Assembly (NCBI RefSeq): GCF_900166965.1
Contig: NZ_FUZI01000004.1
Span: 1 to 64,000 of the forward strand
DNA from: Photobacterium piscicola
GTDB lineage: Bacteria; Pseudomonadota; Gammaproteobacteria; Enterobacterales; Vibrionaceae
Length of the DNA: 64,000 nucleotides
Direction of reading: 5' to 3'
Part shown: positions 17,593 to 27,069 of the stretch, piece by piece
How positions within the stretch are numbered: the first letter of the stretch is position 1
How the letters are laid out: each line of letters opens with the position of its first letter
Program-made: the position numbers and the translations under genes
The notes under the pieces: model-generated
What the model saw: the letters and a program-made list of their open reading frames with translations, nothing else
Databases searched by the model: none
Told to the model about the DNA's origin: nothing

Positions 17593-19041
17593 CTAAATGC
17601 CGCCCATCAACGTATATTTCATTTCAGTGTATTCTTCTAGCCCTTGGTGTGCGCCTTCACGTCCTAACCCAGACTCTTTAACGCCACCAAAAGGAGCTAA
17701 TTCTGTAGAAATAAGGCCTTCATTCACACCAACCATGCCATATTCTAATGCTTCACTAACGTTAAATGCGCGCGATAGTGATTGTGTATAAATGTAAGCT
17801 GCCAAACCTGAATCAGTATTATTAGCACGCTCAATCACATCTTGATCGTCGTCAAAGCTAAAAATAGCCGCTAATGGTCCGAAAGTTTCTTCCGTCGCAA
17901 CTAACATGTCATCTCGAACATCACGAATAATCGTCGGCGTAATAAAGCAATCACTTGATGCTTGTTGACTACCTAGCACTAAATGAGCACCTTTTAACAT
18001 CGCATCATGAATATGACGTTCAACTTTTTCAACCGCCGCTCGATTAATCAATGGACCAATAGTCACACCATCATCAAGTCCATTACCGACCTTTAATAAA
18101 GCGACTTGTTGACGTAGCCGATCAATAAATTGATCGTAAATACTATGATGTACATAAATACGATTAGCACAGACACACGTTTGGCCTGCGTTACGAAATT
18201 TAGCAATCATCACACCTTCAATGGCGCGATCAATATCAGCATCATCAAAAATAATAAAGGGTGCATTACCGCCTAATTCTAATGACACTTTTTTCACACT
18301 TGCCGCAGCTTGCGCCATCAACAATTTACCAATCGCTGTAGAGCCAGTGAAGGAAATCTTCTTAACCTTCTTATTACCCGTAAGCTCTGCACCAATTTTA
18401 ACCGCATCCCCCGTTACAACACTGAATAAGCCATCAGGAATACCGGCTTCTTGCGCTAATGCTGCAAATGCCAATGCTGTAAAGGGAGTATCAGGTGCAG
18501 GTTTCAATACCACGGCACAACCTGCGGCAAATGCAGGGCCACATTTACGCGTGATCATTGCCGCGGGGAAATTCCATGGGGTAATAGCAGCCACAACCCC
18601 AACAGGTTGGCGTGAAACCAAAATTCTTGCGTCAGCTTTATGGCTTGGAATTATTTCACCATTCATCCGCTTAGCTTCTTCGGCATACCATTCAACAAAG
18701 CTTGCCGCATAGGCTATTTCACCTTTAGCTTCATTCAGTGGTTTACCTTGCTCTAAGGTCAAAATAGTCGCTAATTCAATAGAATGATTGATAATAAGCT
18801 CATACCATTGACGTAATACGGTCGCTTTATATTTAGCCGTTGTTTTTGACCAACGTCGATATGCATTATCAGCACAATCTATTGCTACACGTGTTTCTTC
18901 AACTCCCATTAAAGGAACATTTCCAATAACCTCACCGGTAGCAGGATTAGTGATAACCGTGTGTTTTCCTGAATATGCGTTTACCCATTCGCCGTTAATA
19001 AACGCTTGTTGCTTAAACAAACCACCTAAAGATAATGTCAT
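17593..19041 (-). CDS. gabD: NAD(P)-dependent succinate-semialdehyde dehydrogenase
   Basis: Aldehyde dehydrogenase superfamily enzyme converting succinate semialdehyde to succinate. The catalytic Glu lies in L-E-L-G-G-N-A-P-F and the nucleophile Cys in G-Q-T-C-V-C-A-N-R. The cofactor region I-T-P-W-N-F-P and the C-terminal P-F-G-G-V-K-E-S-G-L-G-R-E-G are GabD-like. Length is 482 residues, equal to E. coli GabD. No gabT or permease is adjacent, so GABA use cannot be inferred from context. It starts at the ATG at 19041. Confidence 0.92.
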   Translation of the reverse strand: MTLSLGGLFKQQAFINGEWVNAYSGKHTVITNPATGEVIGNVPLMGVEETRVAIDCADNAYRRWSKTTAKYKATVLRQWYELIINHSIELATILTLEQGKPLNEAKGEIAYAASFVEWYAEEAKRMNGEIIPSHKADARILVSRQPVGVVAAITPWNFPAAMITRKCGPAFAAGCAVVLKPAPDTPFTALAFAALAQEAGIPDGLFSVVTGDAVKIGAELTGNKKVKKISFTGSTAIGKLLMAQAAASVKKVSLELGGNAPFIIFDDADIDRAIEGVMIAKFRNAGQTCVCANRIYVHHSIYDQFIDRLRQQVALLKVGNGLDDGVTIGPLINRAAVEKVERHIHDAMLKGAHLVLGSQQASSDCFITPTIIRDVRDDMLVATEETFGPLAAIFSFDDDQDVIERANNTDSGLAAYIYTQSLSRAFNVSEALEYGMVGVNEGLISTELAPFGGVKESGLGREGAHQGLEEYTEMKYTLMGGI

Positions 19042-19323
19042 TACGATACCTTGCTTTATTTTTTCAATGCACGAATAGCCAGAAGAACCCCCGTTAAACT
19101 GTACATTGAAATAAATAACTGACTGATTACATTATTATATTACAACCTTACCAATATAACAGCTTAGGAAGCTATTCAGTAACATGTTATCGATAGAAAT
19201 AAAATCGCAAAAATTAGGCTATTCATCTGCAAATAATTATTATCGCGACTACGCTTTAAATAACATAGATATTAAGAATGAACGATAGCTTTACTTTTAT
19301 TTTAAAGTGGACATAAATATCTT

Positions 19324-20163
19324 ATGCAGAAAAGTAGACAACTTACTCATATTCGTCATGGCATTAAAAAAGGCATTACTACTTCTTTCATCCATGAACA
19401 ACATTTTCCTACCACAAATCCATTCGTTTTATGGGAACATTTCACGTCAAAATCCCCCACGAACCATGGTTTGAGTTTTCATGGCCACTCAGGAATAGAA
19501 GCTATTAGCTACCCCCTCACTGGCACTATTTTACATCATGATTCAACACAACAGCATCATATCGTGAAAAGTGGTGATATCCATATGATGACGAGCGGTC
19601 AAGGTATTATTCATAAATCAACCACATTACCTCAGCAATCAACAACAGAATCATTCCAGTTATGGATGGCATTACCAGCAGCAAATAATAATGAAATGTG
19701 CCAACCAAAAAGCCAACTATTTAAGAAACACCACCTTCCCTTAGTAGAAGATAATCATTCAACAACAAAAGTATTGGTTGGTGATTACCAGCAACACACC
19801 AGCCCAATTAAAAGTCATTGTGAGTTAATATTGCTCGATATTATTATGACATCTTACAGTACATGGTGCTTTACCCCGCCCCAAGATTATCACTCCTGCT
19901 TTATTTACTTAAAATCTGGTATTTCTTATAGTGCTAATAATAAATTAATGCCGTTTCAAATGGGATTTTTCGAATCATCATCAGCACCAATAATAATAAC
20001 CACAACAGATCATAGTTCACGTTTTTTCATTGCTTGTGCCGTTCCATTAAAACAGCCATTAATAACAAATCAACATTCCGTTCACTCTTGTGAGAATAAT
20101 ATGAGTAAAAGTGAGGTAACAATTAAAAATTTAATGGAAACTATTAAAAATAAAAATGAATAG
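19324..20163 (+). CDS. Pirin-family cupin protein
   Basis: Bicupin of the pirin/YhhW family, whose members include quercetin 2,3-dioxygenases. The N-terminal cupin shows the family pattern F-H-G-H-S-G-I-E-A-I-S-Y-P-L-T-G and then M-M-T-S-G-Q-G-I-I-H. The usual metal ligands are two His in H-x-H plus H-S-E. Here the last triplet reads H-K-S, so the Glu ligand appears to be missing. Length is 279 residues, close to the family's. The ATG at 19324 is used; no strong ribosome site is seen. The gene stands alone. Confidence 0.82.
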   Translation: MQKSRQLTHIRHGIKKGITTSFIHEQHFPTTNPFVLWEHFTSKSPTNHGLSFHGHSGIEAISYPLTGTILHHDSTQQHHIVKSGDIHMMTSGQGIIHKSTTLPQQSTTESFQLWMALPAANNNEMCQPKSQLFKKHHLPLVEDNHSTTKVLVGDYQQHTSPIKSHCELILLDIIMTSYSTWCFTPPQDYHSCFIYLKSGISYSANNKLMPFQMGFFESSSAPIIITTTDHSSRFFIACAVPLKQPLITNQHSVHSCENNMSKSEVTIKNLMETIKNKNE

Positions 20164-20344
20164 TTAACTATGATTATATATATATCAATAAAAAATACTT
20201 ATAAGTTTAATATGCATGATTGCGCTCATACCATGATATTATTTAAAACTATTCCTATACTAAAAATAATGCATTAATGCGTAATAAATAACATGGCTAG
20301 TGTTGTAATTGCGCCATCATAATTAATGTCACAAGGTATTTTTT

Positions 20345-21649
20345 ATGCTAACCTTCAAAAGGTTTTCTTCAAATTACTCAATATATATAAAAATAGCATT
20401 ACAGTTGCTCTTGTTCCTTGCTTCAATTTACATTATTTTTCAAGCACTTATTAAGATTGGCTTCTTTGATAAAGATACTTTGAATGTCATTCACAACCAT
20501 CATGTAAAATTAAATATCTTACTAATCTGTACTCTTTTTTTTGTTTTTTTCTATATTTTAAACCGTATTAACAAATGGTTTATTAAACCATTACATCAAT
20601 TAAAAAACACAACCAATAACCAATACAGTATATATAACAATGAAAATATTCATGAGAGTGATATTTTTAAATGTTATCAAGTAATGATTCGTAACGCTAC
20701 CGAGAAAGATACTAATATAGATTTAGAGATCTCAACTCTGACCAAAGAAAAACAAACAGATATACATCAGCAACAATTAACATCAAGTATATTTAATAAC
20801 AGCCAAGATGTAATTATCTTTCTTGATAGCAATGGTATCATTACTCGTGTTAACCCTATCTTCTGCCGCCTTATTGGTCTTAATTATGAAAATATCATTC
20901 ACCAACCTTTGATTAATTTCATTCATACTCCAGCATATGAAAAAATTAAAGCATCCCTTTCTCATGGGCTTAATAACTCACATCAATGGCAGGGTGAATT
21001 TAATATTCAACACATGGTAAGCAAAAAGAACATTCCTTTATATGTAAAGGTAAATAAATTAATTGACATTAAAAACAATCATATACAATATTCAATTATC
21101 GCAACTGACCTTACAACCATAAAAGAAATTGATCGATTAGTATATATCAATCACCATGACCCATTAACAGAGCTACCCAATAGAATAGCACTGACTAATC
21201 GTTTAAATGATGAACTAAAAAATCAACTTACTACCCATCATATATTCGCTGTCCTTTTTATTGATTTAGATAGTTTTAAAATCATTAATGATAATTATGG
21301 CCACCAAATAGGTGATAAAGTGTTAAAAATCACAGCCAATAAATTACGTAATGCTGTAAAAAAAAGTGATATGGTTGCGCGTCTTTCTGGTGATGAGTTT
21401 ATCGCAATAATTAATCCCGCCACAAAACATACCGATGTCATCAAAACATGCAAACGTATACTAAAAATACTTCAACAACCGATAATTATAAATCAACATC
21501 ATTTAGCCATTAACGCAAGTATCGGATGTTATTATGTGCATCCAAATATGCAACAGACTATTGATGATATTTTATTCCAAGCAGATATTGCGATGTATCA
21601 AGCCAAAATGGCCGGCAAGGGATGCCTTGTAGAATGTAATTCGTTTTGA
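20345..21649 (+). CDS. Membrane PAS-GGDEF diguanylate cyclase
   Basis: Two membrane helices near the N-terminus (~14-34 and ~52-72) are followed by a linker, a PAS domain (~150-260; F-L-D-S-N-G-I-I-T-R-V-N-P) and a GGDEF domain (~270-430). The signature reads S-G-D-E-F within A-R-L-S-G-D-E-F, a variant found in active cyclases. The inhibitory R-x-x-D site is K-K-S-D, so product inhibition may be absent. AAGG precedes the ATG at 20345. It could contribute c-di-GMP sensed by LapD in this same window, although no direct link is visible. Confidence 0.9.
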   Translation: MLTFKRFSSNYSIYIKIALQLLLFLASIYIIFQALIKIGFFDKDTLNVIHNHHVKLNILLICTLFFVFFYILNRINKWFIKPLHQLKNTTNNQYSIYNNENIHESDIFKCYQVMIRNATEKDTNIDLEISTLTKEKQTDIHQQQLTSSIFNNSQDVIIFLDSNGIITRVNPIFCRLIGLNYENIIHQPLINFIHTPAYEKIKASLSHGLNNSHQWQGEFNIQHMVSKKNIPLYVKVNKLIDIKNNHIQYSIIATDLTTIKEIDRLVYINHHDPLTELPNRIALTNRLNDELKNQLTTHHIFAVLFIDLDSFKIINDNYGHQIGDKVLKITANKLRNAVKKSDMVARLSGDEFIAIINPATKHTDVIKTCKRILKILQQPIIINQHHLAINASIGCYYVHPNMQQTIDDILFQADIAMYQAKMAGKGCLVECNSF

Positions 21650-21651
21650 TG

Positions 21652-21686
21652 AAAATGCCGTATCTGCCAGAACAGATACGGCATTT
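21652..21686. terminator. Bidirectional terminator
   Basis: A 12-bp stem ATGCCGTATCTG/CAGATACGGCAT (21655-21666 with 21673-21684) is flanked by A- and T-runs between convergent genes. Confidence 0.88.
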
Positions 21687-21701
21687 AAAATGAATATCAA
21701 T

Positions 21702-22175
21702 TTATGGGCGTGTCGCTAATTGAAAAGTACCATTTGATTGGAACCAAATGGCTTGTTTTTGTTTGCGTCCAAGTAATAAAGGACCGTCATCAAAAAACAA
21801 AAAATTCTTCCAGTTGCGTTTAAATACACCCCATTTAGTTTCGATAATATTGTATTTTTCATAACAGAAAAAAATGGTTGTGTTATCTTCCCACTTTATA
21901 TCAGCCAACAGCTCTGCTGGTAACTCAGGTTCATCACTGTCCCAAGCTTGCTGCCAGTCTATTGCATCCGACCAAATTTTTTTATCAAAGGCCCAATCAC
22001 CTTTTTCAAAATGATCTGCATCAGGACTCTGACTACTCACGTGTTCACACCACAATTGCGCCGAACGAGCTTGAGTAAATGGTTTTATTTGTACTAAATC
22101 AGCTTCAGCCACAGGCATTGAAGCATGAGTGAAAATCCATTTACGCGCGTAACTATCAAATTCGGTATAATTCAT
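21702..22175 (-). CDS. DUF2947-family protein, function unknown
   Basis: A 157-residue soluble protein rich in Trp and acidic residues (W-A-F-D-K-K-I-W, W-Q-Q-A-W-D-S-D-E-P-E-L-P, T-K-W-G-V-F-K-R-N-W-K-N-F-L-F-F-D-D-G-P). It resembles the DUF2947 family common in Vibrionaceae. No signal peptide or known catalytic motif is seen. The family assignment comes from recall of the pattern and is reasonably firm. Confidence 0.72.
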   Translation of the reverse strand: MNYTEFDSYARKWIFTHASMPVAEADLVQIKPFTQARSAQLWCEHVSSQSPDADHFEKGDWAFDKKIWSDAIDWQQAWDSDEPELPAELLADIKWEDNTTIFFCYEKYNIIETKWGVFKRNWKNFLFFDDGPLLLGRKQKQAIWFQSNGTFQLATRP

Positions 22176-22326
22176 TTGTCAGCCTAAAAAAATAAAGACG
22201 ACGCAATGTACATCAGTGATGATATTTGTTCCAGTATCTCACCCATAATTTTTATATCTATTCTTTCTGATATAAAAAGGTACAACAAAAAATTGCACCC
22301 ATTTATGGTATTAGAAATGTGTTTAT

Positions 22327-22545
22327 TTACTTATTCTGTCCCCATAAATCACTGACCCAACCACCGATATGATCATCATAATGATTATCTGAAAAAGTCG
22401 GCGATGCTTTTATAGGGCCATCATGATGACATTCAAGAAGTTCAGATATATGCCTCGCCATCGGATCATCGGTGGACTGCATTTGCCTTTTTTGGGCAAT
22501 TTCCTTAATAATCTGTAATCGATATGACGAGTTCATCTTTTTCAT
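22327..22545 (-). CDS. Small conserved hypothetical protein
   Basis: A 72-residue hydrophilic protein, M-K-K-M-N-S-S-Y-R...G-G-W-V-S-D-L-W-G. The ATG at 22545 follows GAGGAGTTAAAG, an excellent ribosome site, which supports real translation. The in-frame extension upstream lacks one. It has several His/Asp residues (E-C-H-H-D-G, D-N-H-Y-D-D-H) but no recognised domain. I do not recognise the family. Confidence 0.6.
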   Translation of the reverse strand: MKKMNSSYRLQIIKEIAQKRQMQSTDDPMARHISELLECHHDGPIKASPTFSDNHYDDHIGGWVSDLWGQNK

Positions 22546-22920
22546 CTTTAACTCCTCTAAGTAAAATACACAAATAACAACCAAATAAAAATAGGCTTCT
22601 CCAAGGATTACGTCAAATAACCAATATCAAATCGTCATATCACTAGCGCAGAAAAGTTAACTTTAATTACTTAAAAAACAATACCTTAATATTAATCACA
22701 TTATTTTTAAAAAGGCCCTCACCTGATAATTAATTTAACCATATGATTCTCATGAACTTTTAAATAAATATTTTTTTCTTAATTCTTAATTATTCATACG
22801 CTAATCTCATTATTACATCACAATTAGCTACGTTAATTTTATGACACATCTGTTAGACTATTAAACAGCTATAATTAACATCAAGTAACACGGTTATTTG
22901 TAATTATTCTAGGAGTATTC
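22546..22920. other. Non-coding gap between divergent genes
   Basis: 375 bp, very AT-rich, between a minus-strand small gene and the DUF3108 gene. It should contain two promoters. I see no RNA gene, strong hairpin or repeat. Confidence 0.4.
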
Positions 22921-23751
22921 GTGCGTTTATTACCTATTATGACTTTTTCTTTAGTGGGCTTACTCAGTATCACTATTAATGCTAACGCAGACACATTGGC
23001 ACCCTCTTCTACTATTAGCAGTGTGCCAATTCAAAAAAATAATACTCCAACAAATATAGAGAGTAATTTAGAGCAATCATTACCGAGAAAAAACAACCAA
23101 TGCAACAAGACATTGAACTATAAGGTTTTTTTTGAAGGGCATGATATCGGCAATTATCAACGTAATTTGGTATGGAATGGTACTCAAGCAGATATTTATA
23201 CAAAGAGTACTGTTAATGTATTAATCACTACAGCAAAATTAAACCAACATTCAAAGCTGCATTGGTCACCACCACGTCATAGTTTTGTGACAGATTCTTT
23301 TGAACGTAATATAAAAGGATTAATGACAGGCAACGTTTCTGCTACTTTTACTGATAACGGTGCAAAATCTACCGTGATTGAAGATGGTAAATCACATCAA
23401 TTTAGTGAAAATTTATTACCAATTCTTGATGGCGATACGATTGGTGCGCAGATGCGATTAGATATTATGCAAGGTAAGAAGAGTTTTGACTTTATACTGC
23501 AAAATAGTGACGACACTAGCCATTACTACTTTAAGGTTATCGGAGAAGAAACAATCGCAACTAATTTTGGTGATATAAAAGCAATTAGAGTTGATCAAAT
23601 AAAGAAAAAAGATCGTAAACTCTCATTGTGGTTTGCACCTTCAATTGACTATCAACTCGTACGAGCAACTTACAAACGTAAATTACTCGATCTAAAAGCA
23701 GTATTAGTCAGTAAAAAAATAATCTGTCCTAACCCTGTTCTAATAAAATAA
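22921..23751 (+). CDS. DUF3108-family periplasmic protein
   Basis: GTG start with CTAGGAGT upstream, then a signal peptide (M-R-L-L-P-I-M-T-F-S...A-N-A-D). The mature protein is a beta-rich domain of the DUF3108 type: Y-K-V-F-F-E-G-H-D-I-G, later L-P-I-L-D-G-D-T-I-G-A-Q and a C-terminal L-S-L-W-F-A-P-S-I-D-Y-Q-L-V-R. Function is unknown; the family is related to outer-membrane or lipoprotein-handling folds. It has 276 residues and no obvious operon partner. Confidence 0.8.
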   Translation: MRLLPIMTFSLVGLLSITINANADTLAPSSTISSVPIQKNNTPTNIESNLEQSLPRKNNQCNKTLNYKVFFEGHDIGNYQRNLVWNGTQADIYTKSTVNVLITTAKLNQHSKLHWSPPRHSFVTDSFERNIKGLMTGNVSATFTDNGAKSTVIEDGKSHQFSENLLPILDGDTIGAQMRLDIMQGKKSFDFILQNSDDTSHYYFKVIGEETIATNFGDIKAIRVDQIKKKDRKLSLWFAPSIDYQLVRATYKRKLLDLKAVLVSKKIICPNPVLIK

Positions 23752-23803
23752 CACGACTATTACGGTATTAAACAGTTATGTAATCACTAGCTGTTTATTG
23801 CCG

Positions 23804-24055
23804 TTATTTTGCTACCGCTTTACTGCCAATAATTTTATAGGCTGGTGTGCCACGAACCAATGTTTCACGGCCAAATACCATCTGACATTCAGGACAAACA
23901 CAGGCTTGCAGAGTAAAATCTTTACTTATTCTCTCTTTAAAACATTTTACTAATGCGCCCTTTCCACCTTTGCGATATTTAAATAATAACGTTTTACAAC
24001 GGCCACATATTACATCAACCGTTTTAACCGGCCCTTTTTTATTGGGTTTTGCCAT
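23804..24055 (-). CDS. Small zinc-ribbon protein, function unknown
   Basis: 83 residues with two Cys pairs, C-G-R-C and C-P-E-C, spaced ~40 residues apart, plus two further Cys. This is typical of a zinc ribbon. The basic N-terminus (M-A-K-P-N-K-K-G-P-V-K) might bind nucleic acid. It starts 16 bp after the cyclotransferase-like gene, so it is probably the last gene of that operon. A role in 5-oxoproline metabolism is not indicated by its sequence. Confidence 0.7.
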   Translation of the reverse strand: MAKPNKKGPVKTVDVICGRCKTLLFKYRKGGKGALVKCFKERISKDFTLQACVCPECQMVFGRETLVRGTPAYKIIGSKAVAK

Positions 24056-24071
24056 TATATTTATATTCTTA

Positions 24072-24647
24072 TTACGATTGATGAGAACGTATTATTGCAA
24101 ACTTCACCAATTGATCAATAATTAGCCTGTCCTGTTTAAAAACATGTGCTAGATTACCATATTTAGGTTGGTGGCGATCATTTTCATAAGCATGTTGCCA
24201 CCCCTTTGTCGTTGATATAAATAACTCAGCAAACTGTGGTGAAATCATTAAACACCCAGCAAGCACTGTATCAACATAAGTTTGAATAATCGGTTTTTTA
24301 GGACAGGGGGTACAAAAATTATTATTTGTATACACCCAAACAGTACCTTCTCTTTTGAGTGATTGATCGTCGATAAATGTAATATCTTGCCATGCAATCT
24401 CTACTCGTTGATAACCATGCTCACGTTTATCAAACTCAACTAATGCCACAGCATCAATTTCAACTAACACACCGTTACATTGGCCTTGTTCTTGAACAAC
24501 GACTAATGGCGAAATAGGGTAACTCCCTTCTATCTTACCCCAATATCGCTGTAATCCTTCAACTAACACTGGTATTGCAGCACCGGTGTTTCCCGTTCGT
24601 TGTCGTGAAAAGGTATTAATTAAACTACCATAACCAAAAATATACAT
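24072..24647 (-). CDS. Gamma-glutamylcyclotransferase-like protein
   Basis: A 191-residue GGCT-fold protein. The substrate-loop motif Y-G-S-L-I is at residues 5-9 and the acidic catalytic position lies in the F-D-K-R-E-H-G-Y-Q-R region. GGCT enzymes release 5-oxo-L-proline from gamma-glutamyl compounds. It lies 36 bp downstream of pxpC on the same strand, so its likely product is the substrate of the adjacent 5-oxoprolinase. That context strengthens the call, but the exact substrate (gamma-glutamyl amino acid, glutathione or other) is unknown. Confidence 0.78.
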   Translation of the reverse strand: MYIFGYGSLINTFSRQRTGNTGAAIPVLVEGLQRYWGKIEGSYPISPLVVVQEQGQCNGVLVEIDAVALVEFDKREHGYQRVEIAWQDITFIDDQSLKREGTVWVYTNNNFCTPCPKKPIIQTYVDTVLAGCLMISPQFAELFISTTKGWQHAYENDRHQPKYGNLAHVFKQDRLIIDQLVKFAIIRSHQS

Positions 24648-24683
24648 AACACTCCATATTATAATGACGTTATTGATTAAGAG

Positions 24684-25622
24684 CTAAAACGGTAACGAAA
24701 AAAAATCACTAAAATCCATCCACTGCTGTTGATACCACATTAACGATTTATCATCCATAACTCTAAATTGAATCCCATCATTAGGCTTTACTTGAGCAAG
24801 ACGGCATAAATCCATTCGCGCAATACATCCTAAAATAGGGTATCCCCCTAATGTTTGACGATCATTTAACAATATAATGGGTAATCCATTCGCTGGAATT
24901 TGAATCGCGCCAATAGCAATAGGCTGTGAAATCACTCCTGAGATTACACCCTCAATTTTTGTCCCTTGCAAATGACAGCCCATACGATCAGATGCCGGTG
25001 TTACTTGATATTGCTGTTGATAAAAAATATTTTTTTGCGAGAGTGAAAAGCATTCAGCTTGATAACCTTCAATAACATGCAATACAACCTCTGTACTGTA
25101 ATCTGGAATATAGAGACAAGGTACCGTTGAATATGTCGGTAATAATGGTGCAGCATAAGCCTCAAGAATATCGTCTTTAGCCACAGATTGACCAAATTGT
25201 AATCCTCCTAAATGCTCTCGCATAACCGTTGATACACTGCCAAGTACTACCGGAACTTTAAAACCGCCACGAATAGCAAGATAAGTGCGTAACCCATATT
25301 TAGCCACACCAAATTGTAATCTTTGCCCTTTATGAAGTAAAAAACTTTGCCATGGCGAAATAGGCTGGCCATCAATCGTTGCTGCCATATCCGCTCCGGT
25401 TAATGCACACTGGCAATCTTCTAACGCTTCAAAACAAGCTAAACCAACCGTCAATTCTAATTGGGCGGCATTACTATCATTAGCTAATAAATGATTTGCC
25501 CAACAAAATGCATGCAAATCCATTGCTCCACCTTGAGTAATACCTTGTTGAGCAACACCATAACGACCAAGATCTTGTATTAAGGATAATATGCCTGAAT
25601 TTATTACGACCAAGCCGAGCAT
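24684..25622 (-). CDS. pxpC: 5-oxoprolinase subunit PxpC (KipA-like)
   Basis: Member of the biotin-dependent carboxyltransferase-like/KipA family, a subunit of the prokaryotic ATP-dependent 5-oxoprolinase that opens 5-oxo-L-proline to glutamate. The N-terminus G-I-L-S-L-I-Q-D-L-G-R-Y-G, the central Y-L-A-I-R-G-G-F-K-V-P-V-V-L-G-S and the C-terminal D-R-Q-T-L-G-G-Y-P-I-L-G are diagnostic. Length is 312 residues. The ATG at 25622 overlaps the end of pxpB by 19 bp and follows GGAGGTGTAAT, showing tight coupling. Confidence 0.93.
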   Translation of the reverse strand: MLGLVVINSGILSLIQDLGRYGVAQQGITQGGAMDLHAFCWANHLLANDSNAAQLELTVGLACFEALEDCQCALTGADMAATIDGQPISPWQSFLLHKGQRLQFGVAKYGLRTYLAIRGGFKVPVVLGSVSTVMREHLGGLQFGQSVAKDDILEAYAAPLLPTYSTVPCLYIPDYSTEVVLHVIEGYQAECFSLSQKNIFYQQQYQVTPASDRMGCHLQGTKIEGVISGVISQPIAIGAIQIPANGLPIILLNDRQTLGGYPILGCIARMDLCRLAQVKPNDGIQFRVMDDKSLMWYQQQWMDFSDFFSLPF

Positions 25623-26299
25623 ATTACACCTCCAAGATCCAAAAATTGCGAGCGCTCAATTGGATCAAATTTCACTTTATCGCCGATCTTAAAACAAGAT
25701 TGTGGATAAGTGTCGGCTTCAAATACCGACTGTGGGCAATTACCAATAATTTGCCACCCACCAGGACTGCATTGTGGATAAATAGCGGTTTGTTGATCAG
25801 CTATCCCCACACTACCAGCAGGAATACATTGCCGCGGTGTAGCATGACGAGAAATAGCGATCTTAGGTTCAACAAGAGATAAAAAAGCAAAGCCCGGCGT
25901 AAATCCTATCGCCCCAACATCATAAATTTGGCGACTATGTACTTCAATGACAGCCTCTATCGACAAATGTTTTAATGCCGCTAATACAGGTAAATCAGGA
26001 CCAACTTCAATATCATAATACACCGATAAATGGTGAACCGTTGCAATAGAAGATCGCTGTTGATACTCATAATCTTGAGACCATATCAAAATAGTTTGTT
26101 GTAATTGTTCAAAATCACAGGTACCCAATTTATATTGCAACAACACCTTGGTATATGACGGAATAATCTCAATAATATAAGGAGCATATTGCTGCTGAAT
26201 ATAGACAATAAAATCAGCAATACATTGAGTGATTTCTGGTGCAATAACGGCGCTAAATTCAACCATTAGCGTCCCTTCTGAAATCGGGGTAATTTCCAT
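25604..26299 (-). CDS. pxpB: 5-oxoprolinase subunit PxpB (KipI-like)
   Basis: Carboxyltransferase domain subdomain-1 (KipI) protein that forms a complex with PxpC. The hallmark G-F-T-P-G-F-A-F-L is followed by a P-R-x-x-I-P-A-G-S-V-G-I-A motif and S-P-G-G-W-Q-I-I-G. I favour the ATG at 26299 (M-E-I-T-P-I), preceded by GGGGAAACAT; an ATG at 26311 is also possible. It begins 27 bp after the pxpA stop and overlaps pxpC. Confidence 0.92.
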   Translation of the reverse strand: MEITPISEGTLMVEFSAVIAPEITQCIADFIVYIQQQYAPYIIEIIPSYTKVLLQYKLGTCDFEQLQQTILIWSQDYEYQQRSSIATVHHLSVYYDIEVGPDLPVLAALKHLSIEAVIEVHSRQIYDVGAIGFTPGFAFLSLVEPKIAISRHATPRQCIPAGSVGIADQQTAIYPQCSPGGWQIIGNCPQSVFEADTYPQSCFKIGDKVKFDPIERSQFLDLGGVICSAWS

Positions 26300-26325
26300 A
26301 TGTTTCCCCATTATATTAATGATAA

Positions 26326-27069
26326 TCAATTGATTTTTATGAGTGCTGCTAATTTCTTAATGAGCCTCATTGCTTGCGGATTATCGCCATGTACACACAC
26401 AGTATCAACATCTAATATTAACCATTCTCCAGTATGTGTTTGTACTTTCCCTTGCAGTAATTGTTGCATCTGTTGTTGAACCTCTGCCACCGAACTTAAT
26501 ACTGCCTGTGGTTGATCTCGTGGCATGAGCATACCCGATGCCAAATATGTTCGATCAGCAAAAGCTTCATAGATTAATGTCACGTTATAACGTTTAGCTA
26601 TCATTTTATAACGGTGATTATCTTTTCGAGAAAGTACCACCAAAGCCAATGGATGAAGACGATTACAATTGAGTTGACTTAATGTCTCTACAATAACAGT
26701 AAAGATCTGGTCATCCTTCATCATATCGTGATAAAGCGCACCATGAGGTTTCACGTAATATAAACAAGAATGATGTAATTGACATAAACTGTCTAGCGCA
26801 CCAATCTGGTATGCAACCAAATTAGCAATTGAGGTTAAAGAGTGAACAATATGGCGTCGACCAAAACCTAACTTATCATCATAGCTAGGATGAGCACCTA
26901 ACATAACATCATATAAGTTAGCTAAGTGGATAGTTTCAGCCATCGTATCAGGATCGGATGCATGAAACCCACAAGCAATATTTGCCATTGAAATCATAGC
27001 CATTACATCACTATCATTGCCCTTTTTCCATGCACCAAAACTTTCTCCCATATCACAATTTAATTTCAT
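26326..27069 (-). CDS. pxpA: 5-oxoprolinase subunit PxpA (LamB/YcsF family)
   Basis: YcsF/LamB-type deacetylase-like fold. It starts with the conserved M-K-L-N-C-D-M-G-E-S-F-G and continues N-I-A-C-G-F-H-A-S-D-P, G-A-H-P-S-Y-D-D and V-K-P-H-G-A-L-Y-H-D. Length is 247 residues, standard for PxpA. The ATG at 27069 follows AGGAGGGCGA, a near-ideal ribosome site. It is the first gene of pxpA-pxpB-pxpC-GGCT-zinc ribbon. Confidence 0.94.
   Translation of the reverse strand: MKLNCDMGESFGAWKKGNDSDVMAMISMANIACGFHASDPDTMAETIHLANLYDVMLGAHPSYDDKLGFGRRHIVHSLTSIANLVAYQIGALDSLCQLHHSCLYYVKPHGALYHDMMKDDQIFTVIVETLSQLNCNRLHPLALVVLSRKDNHRYKMIAKRYNVTLIYEAFADRTYLASGMLMPRDQPQAVLSSVAEVQQQMQQLLQGKVQTHTGEWLILDVDTVCVHGDNPQAMRLIKKLAALIKIN

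Noticed and set aside
18221..18712. 163-codon plus-strand frame opposite gabD
   Set aside because: Lies wholly within the conserved aldehyde dehydrogenase frame, has no ribosome site and no domain pattern.
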